NCBI RefSeq assembly: GCF_008831285.2
Contig: NC_045139.1
Coordinates: forward strand, 16,288,354 to 16,352,353
Direction: 5' to 3'
Source of the DNA: Nymphaea colorata
Lineage: Eukaryota > Streptophyta > Magnoliopsida > Nymphaeales > Nymphaeaceae
DNA: 64,000 bases
A program made the position numbers and the translations under genes. Every line of letters starts with the position of its first letter. The first letter of the stretch is position 1. Under the pieces are notes generated by a model, which was not told the DNA's origin, did not search any database, and worked only from the letters and a program-made list of their open reading frames with translations. Positions 42,965 to 55,199 of this stretch are shown piece by piece.

Positions 42965-45900
42965 TTAGTGAGGAATGAGCACATACATCTTGCAGGCGTG
43001 AGAACCTACGGTGGCAGACAATTCTCCGCTCACAGATGATGTGGTTTGATGCTGTTACAAATACAAAGGAACCAACAGTTCACGTCAATCTACCGCGACC
43101 CTGGGTTTTTTCTTGTTCAATTCAATCGATTGAGAGAAGTCATGAAAGAAGAAAGGTGAGAAATGGGGCCATCGATCCTTACCATCCATACATCACGCAC
43201 ATCAACCACAGCCGTAGAGTTCAGCCCAATGTCCTCCCACTTTGCAGTGATTGAAGATTGGGAGGAGCCCCTGTTCCACAGCACGACCGCCACTCTCCCT
43301 TGTCTTAAAGGGCCTGCCCATACCTTCAATTTGGAAAAAAGAAGAAATTTTAGAGGAAAAAATGAAAAGAGCAATGAAAGATAACATAGATATTTACAGA
43401 TTTCAAGCTCTTAATGCCTTCAAAAGGACCATGCGCAAGTTTCAATAGTTTAAAAATAATTTGTAAATTTTTTCAGACATTTTTCTCTAAAAGAATAGGT
43501 CGCCGATATGGTATTGGAATGGTACCTCTAGATCGCCATATTGCTTCACTTTCTTCCCTTGTACTCCAAGCTTGTCTATGGCGTCAAGAAAATAAGTTCA
43601 TGTTAGTCATCATGCAACCTCAGTCAAGCATGTCTTCAGTACTGTTGCCTTTCCCAAGACAAAAAAAAAAAGGTTTTACACAGAATTTAGTTACAACTGA
43701 GCCCAAAGGTATACCTTGATTAATGGCGATTACCTCCTTGTTGTTTAGGAGTCCCAGTGTTTCATTGCTCATGGACCGAAGATCACATCCTATCAACAAT
43801 GGAGCCTGCAAATTCATATTCAAAGTCGACCGAAAAGTCACCGCCAAATAGCTGTATAAGAGGATTGATAAAAGAGAACTTCAAAGACCTAAAGCAGGAC
43901 TACCTTCATCAGAGCCCAGATGCTGAAGTGTGATCTGTACTCCTCCAATGTCATTCCGCCATTGCCCACTTCTAGCATGTCCGGGTCTTAATCACAGTGC
44001 AGCAGAACCACCATGATATTGAACCCAAGTTATGATCATGAAAACATTAGTAATCTTAGAATTGAAATGCTGAAATGAAATAAGTATGAAACTGCATTAA
44101 TCATGATCGGAGACATGTTATGCCCAATTCATTGAGGCAAGACTTTTATCATGTCCGTCATCACTTAGCTGCTTTTGCCGTAACCTACACAGCAATTACA
44201 GATGGATGCGATCAGTTGAATGGTAGTTGCAGGTTTGATGATTAGAAGAGATAAGGTCAGTAACCTCTTCAGTCTTCAGTACACCCTGAAGGACGCATCA
44301 CATAAAGGATCTAGCATCTCTCTCTCTCCCTCTCAAAATAAGGCAAAGCAAAGTATGGGTCAAGGTCTCAAGAAGTTACCATTCCATGCACCCGGCTTAG
44401 CATATGCTGCCCACTTATTATTTTGATCGGCCAGAGAGGTGATACTGAAAATTACAAACATAATATGAAATCAAGAACGTCGCAGAGATTAGATAGTTTT
44501 AAAGATGAATTTTGTCTATCAGGACGCCCATGTATCTAAAGCTCAGTATCCAGTCAGCTGGTCTAACAGCAACGTAGATTCATACTTGGTTTCAGTGCAT
44601 CTTGTAACTACGAATTGATGCTAATGCGTTTGAATGGTGCCATATCATAGTCACTTATCGAAAGAAGTAAGTGTACATGTAAATTAAAAGTGAGAAGATT
44701 GAGCAAATTCATGAACATTTATAATGCTTGGAAGATCAAGGATTTTACCTGTCCCAACTATCCCTGATATCCCCAGTTGTTCTCCAGCTATTTCCTATTG
44801 CAGGAGCCCAAGTGGCCGGGTCTTCTTGTCCCCTGAATCCATGTTTGTGGAACAGTCAAAATCTGGAATTTATGGCTTCTGAATGTTCCTGGTAACTTCA
44901 AGGGCTCTTGGAATTCAGAAACTTTGAATTTTGAAGTACATTAAATAATGGTTGGACACAATGATAAGGTCTGGAACCAAGACAACAGATGAAATTCCAC
45001 AGGGAGTTCCCATTTAAAATGAAGCATGAACAAGTTCATGAGCTTATTCATGTTCTTATGGTCATATGACCAAACTAAGTCACATGGGTCAGGTATGGTT
45101 TGGGTACAGGTACGGAGATACGGGTAAGGATACAACAATTTCAGAAAATGTGGGTACAAGGGTACGGCAGGATATAAATATGTATATATGCAAAATAACA
45201 CAACAAAGTCAAAATGGAAGCAACATTTAAATAACCAGGGGATGTAACTTAAAAACATTACATGTTAGTGAATAATAACTCTAAAAAACAGAATGAAAAC
45301 TGGGTCGGAAAAATTTAAATCCAGTAAAACTCTAAAAAACAGAATGAAAACTGGGTCGGAAAAATTTAAATCCAGTAAAATTAAGTAGTTGAGATGAGTT
45401 TTGATCTAAAGTACCTAAGTGTGACCAGTACCCACTTTTGGTACCAGTAAGGCAATACCGGTGTGTGGATCTTATTGAAGTACCCATTTGACTTAAGTTT
45501 CAAATTTAGCTTCGGTAAAGAAGAGAAAAATTAATCAAATCAATGTATCTCTCTTACCATTCACATAAAGAGAAAAATATTGGTCTCCCACTATGGAGAA
45601 GGGCATCACTCATCTTGATGTACCTGCCATTCATCAAAGCCATATTCTCTCTTTAGTGGTGTACTAACAGATTGAGGAAAATGGTTGCGAGTTATCTACA
45701 GTAAAGGAAGAGCGCTTGCCTTTGCTTGATATCTACTCCTTGATTATTGCAATTATCATATTTTAAGTAATCTACGCCCTGTAGAAGAACATGATAAAGC
45801 ATTAGCAATACTTATCAAGAGATATCAGGGCCGATCATGATCAAAGTAATTCCTTCCACTGCTCCACCTATAGTGAAGAGTACGTTTGGTCCTACTTAAA

Positions 45901-48187
45901 AGAAAGTAGTGAATGCAGAGGTTTTGAAGTACGAGAACACCATGTTCACAGTTTCTCATTCAACTCTCTATTGGCGACATGACCAAAAATACTGCCTGTA
46001 GTTCTACCATTTGATTCAACTTTCTACCTACAAAGGTGCCAATCACAAATTCTGCAACCATGATGCCCAAAACCATTTACTTTGCCTGAGCCATTGGCTT
46101 TCATAGATCACTTGACAGAGAGTTCAAATTTAAATGGGGAGCCCTTTCTGCACAGTTGAAAGCCTAAAAATCCGTCTCTTCCAATTGATACCATTCGAAT
46201 GTTCTTGACTATGTGATAGAAAAATCTCTACATCAGATATTGATGAATCTTGGAGGAATGGAATGATGGCACCAAGCCAGATACAGTGATTGGATGACAC
46301 AAATCTGCAGCTAGTTTTGACAATTAGTTGGTTTGTATCAATTGGTATTTGGCCCTTACCCAGGAAGCGAAGGTCTTAGCATCTTGATCTTCATACCCAA
46401 GTGATCCAGGCATGGTCTTGCTGCATGTCTCTGTCCTGCGGGGGAGTCAGAAACTTCAGAGTCACATACTTTTAACCTTTTATACCTGTTGTTTACGAGC
46501 CATAAATCCTCAAAATCCCAAGAAGTGGAGCCATCGCATACCCTGCATCAGAGTAAATTCCAAGCTTGAGGCCCTTTGAGTGAACATAGTCTGCCAATGC
46601 CTTGATGCCTGAAGGGAAGGTGGAGGCTTTAGGCACTAGGTTGCCCTGCCAGTTCAACACAGTAACAAGCTGAGTTAACAACGAACAGTTCCTTCTCTCA
46701 AAATATTTGCTTCACCTCCTCAATAGACTATTGAACCAATCTGTCTTGAGAATTAAAAGCCATCGTTGGATAATGTCCATACCTGAGAGTCTCTGTTTAG
46801 CTCAGCCCAGCAATCATCTGAAGCAATTAGGAATGAGGAACTACGAACTCATTTTACAGATCTTTATGCAGTTACAGTGCTTGATCCGGAAAAAAAAAAT
46901 GCATTGGATGAAGAAGGAAGGGCACGCACCTAAATTTATGTACTGATATCCAACTGCGGATAGCCCCGTGTACACCATCGCATCCGCTGCCCAAATCAAT
47001 ACAATGAGAGCAATCACCTGTTTGTTTAAAACTACCAGTGCTTGGTTTATATACAGCAACTGTTGTAGAGTAGACTGATGTGATCGCATTCAGATCAAAT
47101 TCAGTGGGACTAAAATACTGATGTAATTCTACATTCAGATGGCTTGGATCCAAAATTCCCAACATGACGAACCACTAAAGAAAACTTATACTATCGTTCA
47201 TGTAAAAATTACTTTGGTCAAAAAGATGCTAGAGGAAGAACAGGCAAGACGTTTAGCCTTGAGAGTTGCATGTAGAAGAGCACCCAGATGAATGAATTTT
47301 ACTATTAAATACATATTTAACTATGTCTAAAATAGTAAACATTTTTCTTATAATATCTAGTTTAGTTAGATAAATGCTTTTTACACTATTGCTAGAATGA
47401 TCAAGCAAGAGAAACTTATGGGTATTTGTAATTTTATACTTCCTTTTTCTCTTTTATAAAGGAGAAAAAGTAACTTTTACTGGCATAGCAGTTGGTCCTG
47501 TCAAAAATCAACCTGTGATGTTTTCATTTATTATGGCCAAAGTTAGGTACGATTCAAAGGTAGCCAAATCTTTTGCTGCCAACTTTTTCAAAAAATAAAA
47601 AATAAAACGAATGAATTATTACCCGTTTGACGAATGAGGTCCTCGTTGATCTTGCAATAGAAATGGTTCCAGCTGTTCCATCTGTACACCAGAGAATGAG
47701 AAGTCATGTCCCTCCACGAGACAGGATTATGTGGTTTCTAAGACAAAACATTATACCAATATATGTACTAATTCATGGTTTTGAATCTTACAACTTATAT
47801 ATATGTTTTCTGTTTATGTATCCAAATTAACTGATCGGAGGGGAGAAATTAGGTTGTTTAACGGTTCGAACCACCCCGAACATTTGGTGGTCCGGACCTG
47901 GATCATCTTAAATATTGTTGGGGCTGAAACTGGGTCCCGTCGCGTTAAGTTGTCTATACCAAACAGAAAAAGTAAAATTAAAAACAAAAAAAAGCATTCC
48001 CTAGACCTTTGACAAAATGCATATATACCCGTACATTACAACATAAGTTTCCGCGTTCCTTCTAATTTAAATAATTTGAGTGGTTTGGAATGGGAACTCG
48101 TGTAGGACCTGATCAGCTCTCAATCAAACCGGATCACCTTTTCTTTATATGGAAGCAAGATCCTACAAACTCGGCATGGGTTTCGTT

Positions 48188-48223
<36 letters not shown>

Positions 48224-49142
48224 AACAATTAACAAAGATAGATGTAGAATATCTAAAGCATGGCAAAAATCACAAATACCACATTGGTAAAACAAATATT
48301 ACAAGCGTTTGAATTTATTTTGTACACTAGTTTTCTGGACACAAAAAACTGATTTTCACATCAGCTTTTTATGTTTGTTTTTCCTAATTTTTATATTTTC
48401 TTTATGGTTTCTTTACGGTCGTCGGAGGTGGTAGCTTGTGATTGTATGAAGCCCGAAAAGCTTATCGTTTCGACTCCTCGACAGAGCAAGTAATCCGTCT
48501 CCCTGCTTCGGTCTTAAACTATTGGAGCGGCAGCCGGACTGAAAAGAAACACGACGACAAGCTCTTCAGGTGAGGAGAAGCCGTCGGTCGGTCACCTGCC
48601 GCAGACTTGTGGTTGTATTACGGCCTAACCTTTCTCCGCTTTTTTTCTTCCTTGTTCGTTTTCCTCGGGAAACTTTGAAAACGGGACACCCTTCAACAAA
48701 TGAAGAAGCCATGGACGGACGCCATTAATGCTAATTGCTAAAACCACCTGCCCCAATGTACCACTAAAGAAACCATGACCATTTCGTACGCTGATTCTTC
48801 ATACATAGAAGACAGAACGCATTTGGAACGCTTTTATCACATGCCAACATAAGAACAATCTCAACATCCATGACAGCAAACGCAGATGCGGATTCCTACC
48901 TCATCGCATTATCTATCATGCATCAGATAGAGACAGAGAGAGAGAGAGAAGAAGGTATGAGGTTGTTTGAGTTACCCCATCTGTGGAGTGCGGCCGAGGC
49001 CATTGTTCAGCAGACTCCTCCTCTTCAAGCGGAAGGGCTCATGGGCATCTCTGGCTCTGCGAGCGGAGGCGATGAATGCGTGGATTTGGAGGGAAATGAG
49101 GAAGAGGCAGATGGTGAGGAGGCGAGCGGCTGAGAGAGCCAT
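42965..49142 (-). CDS. AGAL: alpha-galactosidase (GH27), 15 exons, copy 2
   Basis: Complete gene, 1,224 coding bases, 407 aa. Exons: 49142-48976, 47681-47623, 46986-46930, 46817-46783, 46645-46542, 46435-46360, 45778-45720, 45623-45558, 44832-44749, 44444-44380, 43986-43904, 43805-43715, 43575-43526, 43323-43183, 43051-42965. Exons 2-15 have exactly the lengths of copy 1. Start [14 protein letters not shown] at 49,142; an in-frame ATG at 49,196 lies too near the TATA box (49,218-49,223). Signal peptide, then [35 protein letters not shown] (nucleophile D174), WRTTGD (acid/base D229), [20 protein letters not shown]. The GPGGWND-type motif reads AKPGAWND. Intron 7 again uses a GC donor. Products of a tandem duplication; both copies appear functional. 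Confidence 0.95.
45080..45430. repeat. dispersed repeat R4 in intron 8 of alpha-galactosidase copy 2, with perfect 51-bp tandem duplication
   Basis: The interior matches spacer sequence at 26.3-26.9 and 32.1-32.5 kb. Within it, 45,278-45,328 is repeated without any difference at 45,329-45,379. The left part is rich in GGGTACNGG(T/A)AC-like steps. It is an insertion in an intron that copy 1 lacks at the equivalent place. Family unknown; probably a non-autonomous DNA transposon. Confidence 0.6.
45718..45719 (-). other. non-canonical GC splice donor, intron 7 of alpha-galactosidase copy 2
   Basis: Exon 7 ends CAAAG followed by GCAAGCG; conserved with copy 1. Confidence 0.8.
48188..48228. repeat. 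TA microsatellite in intron 1 of alpha-galactosidase copy 2
   Basis: About 40 bases of TA repeat interrupted by one CA step. Flanking intron sequence (GGATCATCTTAAA) is also recognisable in intron 1 of copy 1, showing that intron 1 was duplicated too. Confidence 0.85.
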
Positions 49143-49217
49143 GGCTGAGGAGCTAAGTGGTGGTGGAGGAGGTTGGAGAGTGCACCCATGATCCAAAAGT
49201 GGATGCCCAAGTGCTGC

Positions 49218-49223
49218 TTATAA
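49218..49223 (-). promoter_or_regulatory. TATA box of alpha-galactosidase copy 2
   Basis: TATAAG on the minus strand, about 80 bp upstream of the ATG at 49,142. Confidence 0.65.
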
Positions 49224-52200
49224 GGTGACTGGAGTGTGGCTTAAGGACCCTCCCTGCATCTTCTTCTCCGTGCGGCCCCGCGTCCGAACATATGACCAAA
49301 GTCAATTGCAGTTTAATTCACGGGAGAAACAGAGCCCATTTTACTTAAATTTCCTTTTTGCTACATAATATATACATGAAATATGTCCGGCAGATACTTA
49401 AAAATTTATTGCTAAAAATGAATTACTACATAAACATTAGCGATGGTCTATAGTGCTACTTTAATAATTGTTTTTGTAGCTTTTTTTTTAGCTTTATGAA
49501 TCGTGCTCACACACACATATATATATATATATATTGGCCCACTTGGATACTTTTGCTATGTTGTGTCTTGGCTAGGTCTTGAAATTATTGGATCTTTCGT
49601 GTGACAATGGAACTAGATTTCTTCAATAACAGAGAAACCATTTAGGGGTCATTGAAAAAGCCAGGTTTTGCTTTCAAAATCAAATTTTTAAAGTGTCGGT
49701 GCCATTAAAACTGGGTTTGTGAAAAACTGAGAATTGGCAAAACCCAGTTATGTAAAAGAGAGTAAAAACCTGGGTCCCCTGAGTTATTCATAAGAAATTG
49801 GATTTTGGGTGTATCCCCAAAACAAACAAATCAAAGTTTTCAAAACTCATTAAAAAAATATTCTTTTTTCATGACCAAGTTTTCACAAAATTAGGTTAAA
49901 TGAATGTGGAGTGAGAGAGACTAGAAAGGTATATAGTGGATAATATTATACCATTTCCTCTACCACTACTGTCGATCACATACATACATGTGAGATTCCT
50001 CAAATTCTAATATAAAGTTCGAGTTATAGGAAATTGGCAGTTAAATACATTTCTTGCATTTGAAATATTTGCTTGAAACGACGCAAGAGTAGAGAATAAG
50101 AAAAGTAGCCTCTATCTAAGTAAACATAAGCATGGTGAACCCACCCCCAAGTAGAAAAGGCTGTGCACTTTTTCTTTCCAGTAATTGAGGAGAATCTCCA
50201 TAAAGTCCACCAAAGTAAAGAATAATTATGACATTCAAATGTGACCAAAAAAGAAAAACTGCCATGGCAGGCTCTCAATGCGAGCTTGCCTGGCATCTCT
50301 TGGCCGTATATATGTCATCAGAAGAAAGTTGGTAGAAAAAACAAACCTAAATGCGCCAAACTTTCAGAAATGGATGACAATCGGTCACTTATGACCGTAA
50401 TTGGTATAATGAGACTACTGTGTTTGTTTTATATATGACTTAAAGGATGAGATTTCGGGTGAGCGGGAAGATTAATCACACAGGGTCAAGAACTACATCA
50501 GTTTTTCACATGCTTCAGCTTGCACATAAAACCCGCCCACCTTATGGTACAAGAATATAGTCCGTTGCAAGTCAAGTCAAAGACTCGCACCTAACACACC
50601 CCAACAGTCATCCATTTGAGCTATGCCCCTCGAGACTAGTAAACAGATAGATTTGGATCAACCAAATATTTAAAAAAGTATTGTAAGCATAATTAGATTA
50701 TAAAATGAAATTTGCATGCTTTGGACCTCGCCAGAGTCAACGACTCTGGTAAGGTAGCTGATTTGTTTTTGGTATAACCACTCACAAACCAAACCAATAT
50801 ATGATGTTCACTGCCTCCACATGTAGAGTAAGTCTACATCAACCATTAATAATAAGGTGTTGGTGATGGTTGTCATCCTTACTTTTATTGAAGTCTCCCA
50901 CCCACTTTATTGCCCACTTTTTTCTGTTTTTTTCGTGGAAATTGTTAGTCTTAAATTATGAAATTAAATTCTTATTGTGGACTTTTTTTTTGTCAGAATT
51001 TCAAAAAACGAGGCCCCCTCTAGATTGACATGTCCCAGTCCAAGGGGACCTACATGGATTGGGGACATTTAATTATTAGTTTGCCTTTAAATCTCTCTAG
51101 TAGTCCCGAAGGGCATAACTCAAATGGGCATGCTATGATGCTAGGGTGTGTTATGCAGCGCATTTCCAGGAGGATTATGATCTTATCCCATAAAAAGAGA
51201 GCGAGTTATACATGGAATTTTGAAGCATGTGGAGATCTGACTGTTGAGGGAAGGAAAGGGGGTTTTGTTTGGTCGGATTTATTAAAGAAACTTAGATCCT
51301 ATTATTAATTGGATTCGGATTTGTATGCATTTTCATAATAGAGTAAGAGCATGCCCATATTTGTAGCGCAGAAGTTTTGTTTTTCATCCAAGTTTAGTGT
51401 CGAAAACGAACATGTTGTAGAGCATTAGATGACAAGGTTATCTACATGTCAGGAGACTTGTGTTTAAATCTTGAAGTGAACACTATTACCTCTCAATGCA
51501 CTCTTTCTTTAAATCGTATAATCTGCTTAGATTCCAAAACATGGATTGTAGATGAATGCCAGAAGAGACTCTGGCCAATCTAAGAGTAGTGAGTGAGTGG
51601 TGAAATGAACTACTTTCCAAAAAAAAAAGCGTGAGGTAAAAGCTTGAGAGAAAAACAAAACCAACAAAAGACAAAGCACTGAAACGGATCAAGTGATTAT
51701 GGAAACACAGCTGGTGGAGAGGTGGAGGGCAAATGGCATGGCTCCTTTTTTGTCACAGAGCGCGAATTGGTTGGCGGGAAAAGAAAGAAACCAATTTAAT
51801 CCAAGATGCGCCTCACTGTAGACCGCATGCTTCCTCCTTTTATTTTCACCGTTTTCCTTTTTTTCTCAATGGTGAAGAGGATCGTTTGTTCAACCCAAAT
51901 TATCCATGGATAACTTCTCATACGCTTCAAAACAATGTAGATCATCAAGGTGAAGAATGCCCTGCGATTTCAACGTCTGCCCATGACGCCCAAACATGAG
52001 CAGCGGTGGGTACTCACGAGGCTTCTTTGGCTGGCGTCCATGTCGTCATCTCTCTACCGCGTCCCCTTTGGCGTTTCGGAGGAGAAAAGGAACCATCGAT
52101 AGCCGACAATGGCTGCGGTTAATTTATCAACCCTCCCCAAATGGAAATGATTCGCTTTTTCTTTCTTTTACAGTGAAAAGATCAGAAGAATCGACCATGC

Positions 52201-54513
52201 TGTGCTCTCTTTCTATCTGTCCCTACTGGTTGATGGGTAGCGGCGACACAGGGAGGGAGATCAGAAGAAGAGGGTCCAGGGAACGTCAGCCATATATGTA
52301 AGGAAGGAAGGTTTGCAGGGATTTCAAATTTATTCTTTCTTCTTCTGATCTGGGAGATGATGCCAAGCACTACATGATCGGGTTTCCATTGCTGTGAGCT
52401 AGAGCCGGTCGTCTCACATGGACATTTTGGTCTATCCCAACTTGGGTTCCATGAACATACAGCTTTTTTATCTTTATAGTTCCGTGAACGAGCAGTACGA
52501 GAGGCAGAACAAGGGAGAGAAAGTTTCTTAGAAATGCATTTCCATTCTTGGGGGTTCCACTCTGCATTCTATCAATTCATAGACAAACAACTTCTTTCAT
52601 TCCGATCAACTTTCTGAACACTAATCCGAAGTTGTTTCCCTTTCCTGGACAGGAAAGCAAATGGGGTTTAGGCTAGTGACCTCTATTTGTAGACACTATT
52701 GATATTAGAAGAAAAAGATTATAAACTATTTAAAAATTGTAGAAATATGAACAAAATCTCTCTGAGTTCTGTAACAAAGTATGAATCAATCGCTCTAAAA
52801 AAAAAAATTGGACCATTGAAAAAAGAGACTATATGGTTTATCCGATCTCTTTCCTCTTTTGCTTCAGCATTAATGTCCTTAAAGATTGTTGTCCACAAGA
52901 TGAGTAATCTCCCTCTTTCAGCCTGACAAGCCACTTGGAAATCGAGTAGATGAAATTGGAATCTTCCTCATCTGTGGGCCAATGCAATTAAAATAATTGG
53001 TATCCCCAATAATGATAGAATGATCCAATCCATCCACCACCATACATCATAATGCAATACTAAGCATGAGAAGTTAAGCATGAAGAAGATGAAGCGCCGA
53101 AGATGATGAAGCTCCACATTTTCCTTTTGACAGAAACGAAAATCTTAGCCAAAGAAAAGTACAATCCCCTTGGCTAAGGAGTCGGAGCCGAAGACTTTTA
53201 AGTCTTTGGACAAAATTTTTTATGCCAGAAAACGGCATCCAAATATTGAGACTTAGTTCACACATGGCATAAAACCCGGCAGCTAAGCCCACAAAAGTAG
53301 AATAATTGAGACCAAGTCACTAAAATCTATCTGTCGCTCTGCAACTTTGATTATAAGTAGTCTTGTTTAGTTGTCAGTATACTAATGAAGAGGTAATAAC
53401 TCCGATTGAAGGGATCTTGGGGCAGAGCAATACGAAATGAGTGAAAACCATATCTATTTGAATTAAGGACCTCTCTAAAGCATAAATGTTGAAACCCTTT
53501 CTCCAATGTCGCTTCTACTGCTAGCGTTTGATCTCGTGTGACTGTTTATCACCAAGATTTTGATACATCTGCAGAACACTGTTACAAAAGATTGGTGCTT
53601 TTCTGGGTTCTTCACGAAGGAGCAGTGTAATGTTTTTAATACGACCAACAACAATCTTGTTGATGGTAGCTATGGTGCCTTTTCCAGAATTCACAACTGA
53701 TATAATCTTCAGGTTGAAACACGGTGCTACTTCAGAACATGTGAAAGTTTATGCTTTTCAAGCATATTCTCTTTCAAATTGGAACGTGGTTTTCATCTTC
53801 TTCTTTAAGAAAAAGGCATCTCTATTATTTTATTCAATTTGACTATTTTTATTTAAGGTCGTGATCAGATAATGGTAGATATATATCTATTTGAGAACTG
53901 CCAACAAATATAAGGTCCATAAGAAAATGTCTAACGGTGACGCTGCAAATAAAATCTTTTTTCTTTTCAAAACTTCAGATACCAATTGGGATTACAGCCG
54001 TGTGGTCAGCACAGACCGAACTATACCAATGATTTCTAAAGAGAATGGAGGCATAATATAAAGTTATCCAAGGTACTAAAGAATGAAATTTTCAAGCGAT
54101 TTCATGAGCCACAAGCAAACCACTTCGTTGACTTCAGCACCCAAATCAAGCTCTCTTCTTTTATTTCAAACAGGCTGTAAGGGAAACCTAAACCTGAGTC
54201 TTTCTGGCAGTAGCTGCAGAATAGGAGAAATAAATTCAGCAATCCACTGTTAATTTTTTGTTTGCGCAGCGCCGGAATGCGGCTGTTTTGGACGGAACTC
54301 AGCTGGTTTTTATCTGAAATCCAACTCTGCCAATTAACTCTGCAAACTCAAATTTCACAGGTCTGGAACCAAAAAAGTCCTCAAAATACATTGCACTGAA
54401 AAAAAACGGAAAGAAATTTCTTTTATTGCACGAATAATGAACATGGAAGAAAGAATATCCTATGTGGTGTTCGTTGCATGTACAAGTATGAAGCTTATCT
54501 TCATGGTCGTTGC
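49224..54513. other. gene-poor stretch
   Basis: About 5.3 kb without a recognised gene. A TA microsatellite lies near 49,517-49,534. 51,400-51,620 shares motifs with 56,660-56,880 (possible SINE). Open frames of 60-100 codons exist near 51.0, 51.7-52.3 and 53.1 kb, but none shows a domain or exon structure I recognise. Confidence 0.45.
51400..51620. mobile_element. possible SINE-like repeat, copy 1
   Basis: Contains CTTGTGTTTAAATCTTG, a B-box-like motif, and shares a terminal (A/T)GAGTGGTGAAATGAAC(T/C)AC-type block with 56,660-56,880. tRNA-derived origin is inferred from the box-like motifs only. Confidence 0.3.
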
Positions 54514-55104
54514 TCAGGCTTTTCTGAATTTTACAGGGAAAGCAGGGTCGCTCAAGGCCAAGAACTGACTACCATTTTCACTGTAAATCCCGACGTTCCC
54601 ACACACAACCCTGCAGGATTCGCAAACCGTTGGGCAGAAGACCAGTGCGTAGTGATCCCCTTCCTTCTCTATCTTGAACCAATTGCTGACCGTGGCCGGG
54701 CCCGGGTTCCCGGCCGTGCCGCCGAGGGTGATAAACCTTTGCCCTGTCGCCTCATCGACTCCGGCGTACTTCCAAACCGCCGAGCTCCCACAGTGGTTCA
54801 CGGACAGGAACTCGATGTTCAGGTCTGTTACGAGCCGAACCTCCTTCTTCCCGGTGGCTGGCGCGAACGTCAACTGAGTCCCTTGATCGAGCCCGGAGTC
54901 TGCTTGAACAACATTAAACGGGCAAGACCCACTTCTTGAAAGGGAAGTCAAACCGCCGGACCGGCTACTGTGCGCCGGCAATATGTAGTAACCAATCCCT
55001 GCCCTGACTGGGTTTCCGTCGACATCAAGAACCTGGTCGGTCGCTGACCGGGCTCGGCCGGTCAAAGCCAAGAGAAGAACGACCAGAGGGAAGATAGCCA
55101 ACAT
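54514..55104 (-). CDS. Kunitz miraculin-like protein (isolated copy)
   Basis: Intronless, 196 aa, start MLAIFPLVVLLL at 55,104; signal peptide to about residue 20. Kunitz signature VLDVDGNPV...YYILP, VTDLNIEFLSV, NPGPATVSNWFKIEKEGDHYALVF, LALSDPAF. Cysteines at 61, 105, 157, 161, 164 and 168 in the CPTVCESCRVVC arrangement typical of miraculin-like proteins. Sequon NGS at 177-179. The reactive-loop equivalent is TGKKE, with two lysines, so a trypsin-type target is possible. It groups with the genes at 58.9 and 60.3 kb by CPFNV, LGG and LALSD/LALGD rather than with the left-hand cluster. A TATTAATA box lies near 55,183-55,190. TTGAC cores occur near 55,324 (plus) and 55,337 (minus). Confidence 0.93.
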   Translation of the reverse strand: MLAIFPLVVLLLALTGRARSATDQVLDVDGNPVRAGIGYYILPAHSSRSGGLTSLSRSGSCPFNVVQADSGLDQGTQLTFAPATGKKEVRLVTDLNIEFLSVNHCGSSAVWKYAGVDEATGQRFITLGGTAGNPGPATVSNWFKIEKEGDHYALVFCPTVCESCRVVCGNVGIYSENGSQFLALSDPAFPVKFRKA

Positions 55105-55199
55105 TTGTGTATCTTTCCTGTATGGGGATGTTGAGGGATGGAAGCATGGAGCCTGCAGTTTAAACTTGTTGGCCTATTAATAGAAGAAGTGGTAGCTCC

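Noticed and set aside
54478-54939. Plus-strand frame of 153 codons
   Set aside because: Antisense to the Kunitz gene at 54,514-55,104 and without recognisable features.
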